Source of the DNA: Clostridiales bacterium NK3B98
GTDB taxonomy: Bacteria; Bacillota; Clostridia; Oscillospirales; Oscillospiraceae
Length of the DNA: 64,000 nucleotides
Assembly (NCBI GenBank): GCA_000421005.1
Contig: ATWA01000001.1
Span: forward strand, 1 to 64,000
Direction: 5' to 3'
This document shows positions 9,101 through 16,536 of the stretch, piece after piece. The notes under the pieces were generated by a model. The model was not told the origin of the DNA, ran no database searches, and was given only the letters and a program-made list of their open reading frames with translations. The number at the start of each line of letters is the position of its first letter. Within the stretch, counting starts at the first letter, position 1. A program made the position numbers and the translations under genes.

Positions 9101-11377
9101 GTGTCGTTTTCAACGGAAATAGAACAGGACGGCGTGGAGACGCTGGAGGTCACGGTGCAGGCGGTGATTTTCCACAACGACGAAAACGGCTACACCGTCC
9201 TCCGGGTCACCGGGGGAGGCGACCAGTTCGCTGTGGTGGGCACCATGCCCGCCCTGCATGCGGGAGAGCTGCTCACCATCGAGGGGACATGGGTGACCCA
9301 CCCCTCCTTTGGGGAGCAGTTCAAGGCGGACAGCGTACAGGTGCGCCTGCCCACCGGGGCGGACGCCATTTACCGCTATCTATCCAGCGGCGTGTTCAAG
9401 GGCATCGGTGAAAAGCTGGCAAGGCGGCTGGTGGACCAGTTCGGGGAAGACACCTTCACCGTCATCGAGACCGCCCCGGAGCAGCTTGCTCAGGTGAAGG
9501 GCATGACGGCGAAAAAGGCAAGAGCCCTGCAAACCGAGTTTATCCAGAAATCCGGTATGCGCGCCCTGCTGGAATTTCTCAGCCTGCACAATCTCCCGGT
9601 GGAGCTGGGGCCAAAGCTGTGGCGGTATTACGGCCCCGGGGCGCTGGACGTGCTTCACGCCAACCCTTTTGTGCTGCTGAACACCGATCTGGAGATTGAC
9701 TTTGCCACCATAGACCGTCTGCGCACGGCGGTGGGTATTCCCGCCGACGATGCCCAGCGGCTGGAAGCGGGGGTGCTGTACACCCTGAGCCACAATCTGG
9801 ACAACGGCCACGCCTTTCTCCCCAAGGACAAGCTGCTGCCCGCCGCCCACCGGCTGCTGAGCACCGACCCGGATCTGCCCATCTCCGCCGACGATTTGGA
9901 CGAGGCACTGGATCGGCTGGAGGTGCGGATGCAGGTGGTGCGGCAGGACGTGCTGGGCATTGACGCGGTATACCGGGCGGATCTCTACGACGCAGAGGTG
10001 TACATCGCCCAGCGGCTGTCTGAAATGGCCCAGCGGGAGCCGCTGCCCCCGGAGGGGCTGGACAGTCTCATTGCCACCGTGGAGCGGACACAGGGCATCG
10101 CCTACGCCGAGGAACAGCGCAGGGCGGTGGAGCTTGCCGCCTCCCGGCAGGTGATTTTGCTCACCGGAGGACCCGGCACCGGAAAAACCACCACCCTGAA
10201 GGCCATCCTCTCTGTCTTTGAAGCCATGGGCTTGGAGACCAGCCTTGCCGCCCCCACGGGACGGGCGGCGAAACGTCTGGGGGAGCTGTGCGGCGAGGAT
10301 GCCTACACCATCCACCGGCTGCTGGAGGCGGGGTACAATCAGGACACGGGAGATATGGCCTTCTCCCACGACGAGGACGACCCGCTGGACGCAGACGCAA
10401 TCATCGTGGATGAGATGAGTATGGTGGATATTCCCCTGATGTTCTCCCTGCTCCGGGCCGTGGGGGGTGCCTGTCGTCTGGTGCTGGTAGGCGACCCGGA
10501 CCAGCTCCCCAGCGTGGGGCCGGGGCAGCTCTTTGACCATCTCATCCGCAGCGGGGTGATTCCCACTGTGCGCCTCACCGAGATTTTCCGTCAGGCGCAG
10601 CAGTCCGCCATTGTCATGGGGGCTCATCAGGTGAACCGGGGGATTCTCCCGCCTCTGCACAACGCCGCGGGCAGCGATTTCTTCTTCCTGCGCCGGTTGC
10701 AGGGGGAGCGGGCGGTGGAGACCATTGTGGAGCTGTGCCAGAAGCGGCTGCCCCAAAACATGGGCATCCCCGCCGACCAGATACAGGTGCTCTCCCCCAC
10801 CCGGAAATACGTCACCGGAACGGTGAATCTGAATCAGGCGCTGCAAGCCGCATTGAATCCGCCATCGGAGGACAAGGACGAGGTAAAGCGGGGCGGAGTC
10901 ACCTTCCGCACCGGAGACCGGGTGATGCAGGTGCGCAACAATTACGACCTGATTTGGCGGGAAGAGGAGGGCTTAAAAGGGGGCATGGGGGTCTTTAACG
11001 GCGATATTGGCGTGGTTCGCTCCGCTGACGGGCGGGACAGAACCCTCACCGTCTCCTTTGACGGCAAGGTGGTGGAGTACACCTCCGATTTGCTGGGAGA
11101 GCTGGAGCTGGCCTACGCCATGACGGTGCACAAGGCGCAGGGCAGCGAGTACCGGGCGGTGATTCTGGCCGCCGTCAGCGGCGCCCCCATGCTGCTGACC
11201 CGGGGGGTGCTGTACACTGGCATCACCCGGGCAAGAGACCTGTTCATCGCCGTAGGGGACGAGCAGGTGCTGGAAAAAATGGTGTCCAACGACCGTCAGG
11301 CAAGGCGGTACAGCGGCCTTCGGGCGCGGCTCACCGGAGAGGTGGGGGAGAAGGAGCCGGAGGCGCTGCCCTTTTGA
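9101..11377 (+). CDS. recD2: ATP-dependent DNA helicase RecD2
   Basis: A 758-residue SF1B 5'-3' helicase of the RecD2 type, found in Gram-positive bacteria without RecBC partners. An N-terminal OB-like region (about 1-90) and helix-hairpin-helix-rich section precede the motor. Walker A is GGPGTGKTTT, motif II is IIVDEMSMVD, and the C-terminal 2B/UvrD-like part ends with TVHKAQGSEY and YTGITRA. The frame is open from a GTG at 9092, but GGAGG occupies 9088-9092 and the GTG at 9101 is correctly spaced, so 9101 is chosen. It follows the COG2426 gene without an obvious promoter. Confidence 0.95.
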   Translation: MSFSTEIEQDGVETLEVTVQAVIFHNDENGYTVLRVTGGGDQFAVVGTMPALHAGELLTIEGTWVTHPSFGEQFKADSVQVRLPTGADAIYRYLSSGVFKGIGEKLARRLVDQFGEDTFTVIETAPEQLAQVKGMTAKKARALQTEFIQKSGMRALLEFLSLHNLPVELGPKLWRYYGPGALDVLHANPFVLLNTDLEIDFATIDRLRTAVGIPADDAQRLEAGVLYTLSHNLDNGHAFLPKDKLLPAAHRLLSTDPDLPISADDLDEALDRLEVRMQVVRQDVLGIDAVYRADLYDAEVYIAQRLSEMAQREPLPPEGLDSLIATVERTQGIAYAEEQRRAVELAASRQVILLTGGPGTGKTTTLKAILSVFEAMGLETSLAAPTGRAAKRLGELCGEDAYTIHRLLEAGYNQDTGDMAFSHDEDDPLDADAIIVDEMSMVDIPLMFSLLRAVGGACRLVLVGDPDQLPSVGPGQLFDHLIRSGVIPTVRLTEIFRQAQQSAIVMGAHQVNRGILPPLHNAAGSDFFFLRRLQGERAVETIVELCQKRLPQNMGIPADQIQVLSPTRKYVTGTVNLNQALQAALNPPSEDKDEVKRGGVTFRTGDRVMQVRNNYDLIWREEEGLKGGMGVFNGDIGVVRSADGRDRTLTVSFDGKVVEYTSDLLGELELAYAMTVHKAQGSEYRAVILAAVSGAPMLLTRGVLYTGITRARDLFIAVGDEQVLEKMVSNDRQARRYSGLRARLTGEVGEKEPEALPF

Positions 11378-11385
11378 GGAAAACA

Positions 11386-11414
11386 TTGCAAAGACGGATT
11401 TTTTGTGCTATTCT
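11386..11414 (+). promoter_or_regulatory. Promoter for the toxin mRNA
   Basis: TTGCAA (11386-11391) and TATTCT (11409-11414) have a 17-bp spacer. The same TTGCAA -35 is used by mutS2 and tRNA-Arg in this window. It would give a leader of about 110 nt before the small toxin frame. Confidence 0.55.
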
Positions 11415-11532
11415 GTCGCTGGCATAGCCGGGAAACCGGAGATGCTGGCGCTGCCAGTAACGGTAGGCGGTTGTCCCTCTTTCACAGAGGGAACCTTCTT
11501 GCCCTCTGATCTCACGAAAGGGGGGCTGATGG

Positions 11533-11619
11533 ATGGTTACATACTCCGATTTGATTCAAATTGGCATATTGATCGTCAACATCATTGGCCTCTGGTTTTT
11601 GGCCAATAAAAAGAAGTAA
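11533..11619 (+). CDS. Small membrane toxin-like peptide (Fst/TxpA or holin-like type I toxin)
   Basis: A 28-residue reading frame: MVTYSDLIQIGILIVNIIGL, then WFLANKKK. It consists of a short N-terminus, one membrane helix (about residues 6-24) and a charged lysine tail, the build of Gram-positive type I toxins annotated as putative holin-like toxins. AAAGGGGGG (11516-11523) is a strong ribosome-binding site. The stop codon lies in the left arm of a perfect 13-bp inverted repeat, and a consensus promoter faces it from downstream, which is the arrangement expected for an antisense-RNA-controlled toxin. No homology search was possible, so toxicity is inference. Confidence 0.7.
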   Translation: MVTYSDLIQIGILIVNIIGLWFLANKKK

Positions 11620-11699
11620 CCGCCCTGCCCCTAAGCAAGCGGTTACTTCTTAACCAGTAACTTGGGGGACAACCGTCTGCCGGCAGCGCCCCTTGTTAT
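11605..11699 (-). ncRNA. Predicted antisense RNA antitoxin
   Basis: A consensus minus-strand promoter at 11706-11734 predicts a transcript starting near 11699. Reading leftward, the RNA meets AAGAAGTAACCGC (complement of 11639-11651) and its partner GCGGTTACTTCTT (complement of 11611-11623), followed by TTTATT, a proper intrinsic terminator. The RNA of about 95 nt would overlap the 3' end and stop codon of the toxin mRNA, as in txpA/RatA and Fst-type loci. The ends are estimates. Confidence 0.65.
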
Positions 11700-11705
11700 G
11701 GCTTT

Positions 11706-11734
11706 ATTATATCCCGTATTCATGGAAATGTCAA
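11706..11734 (-). promoter_or_regulatory. Consensus promoter for the antisense RNA
   Basis: On the minus strand TTGACA (11729-11734) and TATAAT (11706-11711) are separated by exactly 17 bp: both hexamers are perfect consensus. No coding frame lies downstream of it other than the antisense of the toxin region. Confidence 0.85.
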
Positions 11735-11743
11735 TGAAAACCC

Positions 11744-11772
11744 TTGACAAGCCGGAGGGAAAGCCTTATAAT
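11744..11772 (+). promoter_or_regulatory. Consensus promoter for infC-rpmI-rplT
   Basis: TTGACA (11744-11749) and TATAAT (11767-11772), spacer 17 bp, both hexamers perfect. It is back to back with the antisense promoter, 9 bp between the two -35 boxes. Confidence 0.9.
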
Positions 11773-11778
11773 AGCCCG

Positions 11779-11933
11779 GTACAACAAAGAAGGAACGGTA
11801 TCCCGTCCTCACCTGCCGCCTTGGGGCGTCTGGTCAACATTGGTTTTCTCTCTCCGGGCATAAGTCCGGGGTGTTGCCATGCGGATGCCGTTTCGGTGTT
11901 CGCTTTTTATTTTTGTTTTGGAGGTGTTTCCAC
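11779..11933 (+). promoter_or_regulatory. L20-type leader with attenuator ahead of infC
   Basis: About 155 nt of untranslated leader. GCGGATGCCG (11881-11890) pairs along its full 10 nt, allowing G-T pairs, with CGGTGTTCGC (11894-11903) and is followed by TTTTTATTTTT, so it can terminate transcription just before infC. A smaller stem, CCGGGCATAAGTCCGG, lies upstream near 11855-11870. In Bacillus the infC-rpmI-rplT operon is controlled by L20-dependent attenuation. The same logic fits here but binding by L20 is inferred. Confidence 0.7.
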
Positions 11934-12518
11934 ATTAGCAGCATGTCTCATCAGGTCAACGAAGAAATTCGTGATCGGGAAGTCCGCGTGATTTCCGACA
12001 CCGGAGAGCAGTTGGGCATTATGTCCGCCCGGGATGCTCTGGAACTGGCCGCACGGCAGGATATGGACCTGGTCAAGATCTCCCCCAAGGCGGTTCCGCC
12101 GGTGTGCAAGATCATGGACTATGGCCGCTTCCGCTTTGAACAGGCGAAGAAGGAAAAAGAGATCCGCAAGAATCAGCATATTGTGGAGATCAAAGAGGTT
12201 CGTATGTCCCCCAGCATTGACAGCGGCGACTTTAACGTAAAGCTGCGCAATGCCCGGAAGTTCCTGTCCGAAGGCAACCGGGTCAAGGTGGCCGTTCGGT
12301 TCCGTGGGCGTGAGATGGCGCACACCGAGATCGGCGCCGACCTGCTGAAGAAGTTCGCAGAGGACTGCGCTGATGTGGCCAACATGGACAAGCGCCCCAA
12401 CCTTGAGGGTCGGCACATGATTATGTTCCTCTCCCCCAAGACGGCAAAGGAGCTGACCGCTGCCGCCAAGAAGGCCAGGGAAGACGAGGCCAAGGCGGAG
12501 CAGCAGGCGCAGCAGTAA
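11934..12518 (+). CDS. infC: Translation initiation factor IF-3 (ATT start)
   Basis: A 194-residue IF-3, which binds the 30S subunit and checks start-codon pairing. The N-domain opens with NEEIRDREVRVISDTGEQLG, and the C-domain runs through VRMSPSIDSGDFNVKLRNA and ends in a basic/alanine-rich tail. GGAGG at 11920-11924 is correctly spaced (9 nt) for the codon ATT at 11934, whereas the first in-frame ATG (11943) is 18 nt away. AUU is the classical infC start that lets IF-3 repress its own mRNA, so I choose 11934. First gene of infC-rpmI-rplT. Confidence 0.95.
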   Translation: MSSMSHQVNEEIRDREVRVISDTGEQLGIMSARDALELAARQDMDLVKISPKAVPPVCKIMDYGRFRFEQAKKEKEIRKNQHIVEIKEVRMSPSIDSGDFNVKLRNARKFLSEGNRVKVAVRFRGREMAHTEIGADLLKKFAEDCADVANMDKRPNLEGRHMIMFLSPKTAKELTAAAKKAREDEAKAEQQAQQ

Positions 12519-12566
12519 TTCATGAACCCGGCGGAGATTTCCGCCTGACGAAAGGAGAATATCATC

Positions 12567-12770
12567 ATGCCTAAGATGAAAACCCATAGCGGTTCCAAGA
12601 AGAGATTTTCCCTGACCAAAACCGGCAAGGTGAAGCGCGCTCATGCGTTCAAGTCCCACCTGCTCAACGGTCACGGCAAGACCACCAAGCGTAAAAGAGG
12701 CCTCCGGAAGGGCGCTTATGCGGACGTGACCAACGCCGCTACCATCCGCGAGATGATCCCCTACAAATAA
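12567..12770 (+). CDS. rpmI: 50S ribosomal protein L35
   Basis: A 67-residue basic protein with the L35 pattern [14 protein letters not shown] at the N-terminus and a [14 protein letters not shown] centre. It lies between infC and rplT with an AAAGGAG ribosome-binding site, the conserved order of this operon. Confidence 0.97.
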   Translation: MPKMKTHSGSKKRFSLTKTGKVKRAHAFKSHLLNGHGKTTKRKRGLRKGAYADVTNAATIREMIPYK

Positions 12771-12790
12771 GAGAAGGAGGCAATTGAATT

Positions 12791-13147
12791 ATGGCTAGAG
12801 TGAAACGCGCGATGATGACGCGCAAAAGACGCAATAAGGTTCTGAAGCTGGCAAAGGGCTATTGGGGCTCCAAGAGCAAGCATTTTAAGATGGCCAAGCA
12901 GGCCGTCATGAAGTCCGGCAACTATGCCTATATCGGCCGCCGCCTGAAGAAGCGTGACTTCCGCCGCCTGTGGATCACCCGTATCTCCGCCGCTGCCAAG
13001 ATGAACGGCATGAACTATTCCAGCCTGATGCACGGCCTGAAGCTGGCTGATGTCCAGATCGACCGCAAGATGCTCTCTGAGCTGGCTGTCAACGACGCCG
13101 CTGCCTTTACCCAGCTGGCTGAGATTGCTAAGGCAAAGCTGGCCTAA
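12791..13147 (+). CDS. rplT: 50S ribosomal protein L20
   Basis: A 118-residue 23S rRNA-binding assembly protein. The N-terminal extension [20 protein letters not shown] and the globular domain ([27 protein letters not shown]) are typical. It is the likely autoregulator of the operon through the leader at 11779-11933. GAAGGAGG precedes the ATG. Confidence 0.97.
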   Translation: MARVKRAMMTRKRRNKVLKLAKGYWGSKSKHFKMAKQAVMKSGNYAYIGRRLKKRDFRRLWITRISAAAKMNGMNYSSLMHGLKLADVQIDRKMLSELAVNDAAAFTQLAEIAKAKLA

Positions 13148-13162
13148 GGAACTGCTTTTTCC

Positions 13163-13184
13163 ACCCGTCTCTCCGGAGACGGGT
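13163..13184 (+). terminator. Terminator of infC-rpmI-rplT
   Basis: ACCCGTCTC (13163-13171) pairs with GAGACGGGT (13176-13184), followed by GTTTTTTG. A textbook intrinsic terminator. Confidence 0.9.
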
Positions 13185-13247
13185 GTTTTTTGTCACATCG
13201 CCTCCCCCGGCTGCATAGCATACCCCAGCAACAAAACGAGGTGGAGT

Positions 13248-14042
13248 ATGATGTGGAACATGGGCATATTGGCGGCGGGACTGGGATTTCCCCTGCTGAT
13301 GACCACGCTGGGGGCAGCTATGGTGTTTTGCTTCCGGGGTCAGATGAACGACAGGGTGCAGCGGTGCTTTCTGGGCTTTGCAGCGGGGGTGATGATCGCC
13401 GCCAGCGTGTGGAGCCTGCTGCTGCCCGCCATTGAACAGGGCGCGGCGCTGGGGCTGCCCGGCTGGCTCCCGGCGGCAGGAGGCTTTGGGCTGGGAGTGG
13501 TGTTCCTGCTGGGGCTGGATCACCTGATTCCCCACCTGCACGCCATTCTGGGGGTGCGGGAGGGGCTGCCCGCCCGGTTGAAGCCTACCACCCTGCTGGT
13601 GCTGGCAGTTACCATCCACAACATCCCGGAGGGGATGGCGGTGGGACTGTGCTTTGCCATGGCCGCCCAACAGGGGATGCGCCGGGCGGCGCTGGCTGGG
13701 GCGTGGGCGCTGGCCATGGGCATCGGCATTCAGAACTTCCCGGAGGGAGCGGCGGTCTCTCTTCCCCTGCGGGGGGAGGGCATGGGCAGAGGAAAAGCCT
13801 TTGCCATGGGAGTGCTGTCCGGGGCGGTGGAGCCGGTGTTCGGCACCTTGGCGGTGGCGTGCAGCGGATTGCTGGTGTCCGCAATGCCGTGGCTGCTCTC
13901 CTTCGCCGCCGGGGCGATGCTCTATGTGGTGGTGGAGGAGCTGATTCCCGAGGCAAATGTAAATCCCCACAGCGACCTTGGCACCCTCAGCGCCATGGCA
14001 GGGTTTGTGGTGATGATGGTGCTGGATGTGATGCTGGGGTGA
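13248..14042 (+). CDS. ZIP family divalent metal transporter (GufA type)
   Basis: A 264-residue membrane protein of the ZIP family (COG0428), which takes up zinc and related divalent metals. About eight membrane helices are visible. The metal-site motifs are HNIPEGMAVG in helix 4 and NFPEGAAVSLPL in helix 5, with EELIPEA near the C-terminus. The frame is open far upstream into rplT, but the ATG pair at 13248/13251 follows GAGG (13239-13242), so translation begins there. It lies between two terminated or promoter-separated units and is probably transcribed alone. The metal preference is not readable. Confidence 0.9.
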   Translation: MMWNMGILAAGLGFPLLMTTLGAAMVFCFRGQMNDRVQRCFLGFAAGVMIAASVWSLLLPAIEQGAALGLPGWLPAAGGFGLGVVFLLGLDHLIPHLHAILGVREGLPARLKPTTLLVLAVTIHNIPEGMAVGLCFAMAAQQGMRRAALAGAWALAMGIGIQNFPEGAAVSLPLRGEGMGRGKAFAMGVLSGAVEPVFGTLAVACSGLLVSAMPWLLSFAAGAMLYVVVEELIPEANVNPHSDLGTLSAMAGFVVMMVLDVMLG

Positions 14043-14049
14043 CTCCCTC

Positions 14050-14084
14050 TTGTCATCACCGGGGACAAATGTTATAATTTGTCC
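14050..14084 (+). promoter_or_regulatory. pyrE promoter with overlapping palindromic operator
   Basis: TTGTCA (14050-14055) and TATAAT (14073-14078) have a 17-bp spacer. GGACAAAT (14063-14070) and ATTTGTCC (14077-14084) form a perfect inverted repeat around GTTATA, centred on the -10 box. A bound dimeric repressor would block the promoter. The regulator is unknown. Confidence 0.7.
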
Positions 14085-14111
14085 ATGGATTTGGGATAAG
14101 GAGGAGACTGT

Positions 14112-14789
14112 ATGACTTACAAGGAAGCATTTATCACCTTTATGGTGCGCTCTGGTGTGCTCACCTTCGGGGACTTCACCACCAAGAGCGGACGGAAAAC
14201 CCCCTATTTCGTCAACACCGGGAACTACAAAACCGGCGCGCAGGCTGCCCGTCTGGGAGACTACTACGCCGCCTGCGTGCAGGAGCATTGCCCCGACGGC
14301 ATCGACGCCCTGTTTGGCCCTGCCTACAAGGGGATTCCCCTTGCGGTCACCACCGCCGCCTCCCTGTTTCGCCAGTACGAGCGGGACCTGCCCTACTGCT
14401 TCAACCGCAAGGAGGCAAAGGACCACGGCGAGGGCGGCTCCATGGTGGGCTATCAGCCCCAGAACGGGGACAGAATCGCCATTATTGAGGACGTGGTCAC
14501 CGCCGGAACCGCTGTACGGGAGAGCATCGCCCTGTTTGAGCATGTGGCAAAGGTGGACATCAAGGCGCTGTTCGTGTCGGTAGACCGGATGGAGCGGGGG
14601 ACACGGGATTGCTCCACGCTGGATGAGCTGCGTCAGGATTATGGCATTGCCGTCTATCCCATTGTCACCGTCCGGGAGATCATCGACTATCTCCACAACC
14701 GCCCGGTGGACGGCAGGGTGTACATTGACGATGAGATGAAGGCACGGATGGAGGACTATCTCTCCACCTACGGTGCCCGGAATGGCTGA
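14112..14789 (+). CDS. pyrE: Orotate phosphoribosyltransferase
   Basis: A 225-residue enzyme that joins orotate to PRPP to give orotidine 5'-phosphate in de novo pyrimidine synthesis. The PRPP-binding signature is IAIIEDVVTAGTAVRES (about residues 121-137), preceded by the FGPAYKGIPLA loop and the FNRKEAKDHGEGG flexible loop carrying the catalytic lysine. AAGGAGGAG precedes the ATG. No other pyr gene is nearby. radC overlaps its 3' end by 8 bp. Confidence 0.96.
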   Translation: MTYKEAFITFMVRSGVLTFGDFTTKSGRKTPYFVNTGNYKTGAQAARLGDYYAACVQEHCPDGIDALFGPAYKGIPLAVTTAASLFRQYERDLPYCFNRKEAKDHGEGGSMVGYQPQNGDRIAIIEDVVTAGTAVRESIALFEHVAKVDIKALFVSVDRMERGTRDCSTLDELRQDYGIAVYPIVTVREIIDYLHNRPVDGRVYIDDEMKARMEDYLSTYGARNG

Positions 14790-15477
14790 ACCGGAGCGGG
14801 GGAAAGGCGTCCACGACGGACACAGAGGCCGGGTAAAACGGCAGTTTTTAGACCACGGCGGCGCGCACATGGAGGAGCACCAGATACTGGAGCTGATTCT
14901 GTTTTACGCAATTCCCCGGCGGGACGTGAACCCGCTGGCGCACCAGCTCATAGACCGCTTTGGCAGCCTGCGCAGCGTGCTGGATGCCCCGGAGTCTGAG
15001 CTGAAGCGCATTGTGGGCGTGAGCGACAACGTGGTGGCGCTGCTCAAGCTGTTCCCCGAGATGTCCCGGCGCTACTGTATGGCGGAGAGCGAGGGTGTGG
15101 AAATCGTCACCTCCACCGAGGAAGCCGCCCGGATTTTGCAACCCCGGTTTGTGGGGGCGCAGGAGGAGCAGGTCTACCTGCTCTGCACCGACGCCAAGGG
15201 CAAGCTGCTGGGCTGCCAGCGGATCTCGCAGGGGGCGGTGGACGCAGTGCTGCTGGATCAGCGCAGAATTGTGGAAAAGGCGCTGCACTGGCGGGCAAGC
15301 CAGATCTATCTGGCGCACTGTCATGTAAACGGTCTTGCCATCCCCTCTGAGGCGGACGTGAGCAGCACCAGACGGCTGGCGCATGTGTTCCGCTCTCTGG
15401 GGATACGGCTGAACGACCACCTGATTTTTGCCGACGGGGACTATATCTCCATGGCACAGTCAGGGCTGATCGATTAG
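14782..15477 (+). CDS. radC: RadC family JAB-domain protein
   Basis: A 231-residue RadC-type protein with an N-terminal helix-hairpin-helix region (about 20-90) and a C-terminal JAB/MPN metalloprotease-like domain. The metal motif reads HCHVNGLAIPSEAD: the two histidines, serine and aspartate of the JAMM pattern are kept, but the usual P-S after the second histidine is V-N. The ATG at 14782 overlaps the pyrE stop and is preferred over an upstream GTG at 14773. The function of RadC in repair remains unsettled. Confidence 0.9.
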   Translation: MAEPERGKGVHDGHRGRVKRQFLDHGGAHMEEHQILELILFYAIPRRDVNPLAHQLIDRFGSLRSVLDAPESELKRIVGVSDNVVALLKLFPEMSRRYCMAESEGVEIVTSTEEAARILQPRFVGAQEEQVYLLCTDAKGKLLGCQRISQGAVDAVLLDQRRIVEKALHWRASQIYLAHCHVNGLAIPSEADVSSTRRLAHVFRSLGIRLNDHLIFADGDYISMAQSGLID

Positions 15478-15490
15478 AAGGAGCGCACAG

Positions 15491-16465
15491 GTGAACATTG
15501 GCAACGTAACAATCCACGGGCGGCTGGCGCTGGCACCTATGGCCGGGGTGACCGATCTGGCGTTCCGGGTGATTTGCCGGGAGCTGGGGGCGGCCTATAC
15601 CGTCACCGAGATGGTCAGCGCCAAGGCGCTGTGCTATCAGGACAAAAAAACGGTGCCCCTTATGGAGCTTGCCCCCGGAGAACATCCGGCGGCGGTGCAG
15701 CTCTTTGGCAGCGACCCGGTTTGTATGCAGGAGGCGGCCGCCAAAGCGGCAGAGCTGGCAAACCCGGACATCATCGACATCAACATGGGCTGCCCGGTGC
15801 ATAAAATCGCCGCCAACGGAGACGGCTCCGGGCTGATGCGAAACCCGGAGCTGGCCGCCAAAGTGGCGGAGGCAGTGATTCGAGGCGCAGGCCGCCCGGT
15901 GACGGTGAAATTCCGCAAGGGCTGGGACGCAGAGCATGTGAACGCAGTGGAGTTTGGCAGGCTGATGGAGGATGCGGGTGTATCCGCCATCACCGTTCAC
16001 GGGCGCACCCGTACCCAGATGTATGCCGGAAAGGCGGACTGGGAGATCATCCGTCAGGTAAAGGCGGCGGTACAGATTCCGGTGTTTGCCAACGGGGACG
16101 TGTTTTCGGCCCAGGATGCGGCGGACATACTGGCCTATACCGGGGCAGACGGGGTGATGATCGGACGGGGCGCCTGCGGTGACCCGTGGCTGTTCCAGCG
16201 TGCAAAGGCGCTGCTGGAAGGACGGGAGGTGCCGCCGATGCCCTCGGTTGCCCAGCGGGCGGACACTGCCCTGCGGCAGTTTCGCATGGCCTGCCAGTAT
16301 AAGGGGGAGCATATCGCCTGTCTGGAGGCCCGGAAGAGCTTTGCCTGGTACATGAAAGGAGTGCGGGGCGGCACCCGCTGGAAGGCGAGAATGACCCAGC
16401 TTTCCACTATGGCAGAGGTGGAGACCATCGCCCGGGAGCTGAAAGAGGCTTACCCGGAGGAATAA
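15491..16465 (+). CDS. dusB: tRNA-dihydrouridine synthase (DusB-like)
   Basis: A 324-residue FMN-dependent TIM-barrel enzyme that reduces uridine to dihydrouridine in tRNA. Signature segments are LAPMAGVTD (N-terminal FMN loop), INMGCPVHK with the catalytic cysteine, VTVHGRTRTQMY-like segment (ITVHGRTRTQMYAGKADW) and GADGVMIGRGACGDPWLF. It starts with GTG, supported by AAGGAG about 7 bp upstream. It is the third gene of the pyrE-radC-dusB unit. Assignment to DusB rather than another Dus group is from the overall pattern. Confidence 0.93.
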   Translation: MNIGNVTIHGRLALAPMAGVTDLAFRVICRELGAAYTVTEMVSAKALCYQDKKTVPLMELAPGEHPAAVQLFGSDPVCMQEAAAKAAELANPDIIDINMGCPVHKIAANGDGSGLMRNPELAAKVAEAVIRGAGRPVTVKFRKGWDAEHVNAVEFGRLMEDAGVSAITVHGRTRTQMYAGKADWEIIRQVKAAVQIPVFANGDVFSAQDAADILAYTGADGVMIGRGACGDPWLFQRAKALLEGREVPPMPSVAQRADTALRQFRMACQYKGEHIACLEARKSFAWYMKGVRGGTRWKARMTQLSTMAEVETIARELKEAYPEE

Positions 16466-16492
16466 AAAACCGGAAAAAAGGAAAATTCGGAC

Positions 16493-16521
16493 TTGACACA
16501 GCGGGGCAATCTGAGTATACT
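16493..16521 (+). promoter_or_regulatory. Promoter for tRNA-Val
   Basis: TTGACA (16493-16498) and TATACT (16516-16521), spacer 17 bp, 15 bp before the tRNA 5' end. Confidence 0.85.
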
Positions 16522-16536
16522 AATAAAGTCCGATTC

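Noticed and set aside
14806-14825. GGCGTCCACGACGGACAC in radC, resembling the REP core
   Set aside because: Only a partial match, without the palindromic partner arm. Likely chance similarity in GC-rich coding sequence.
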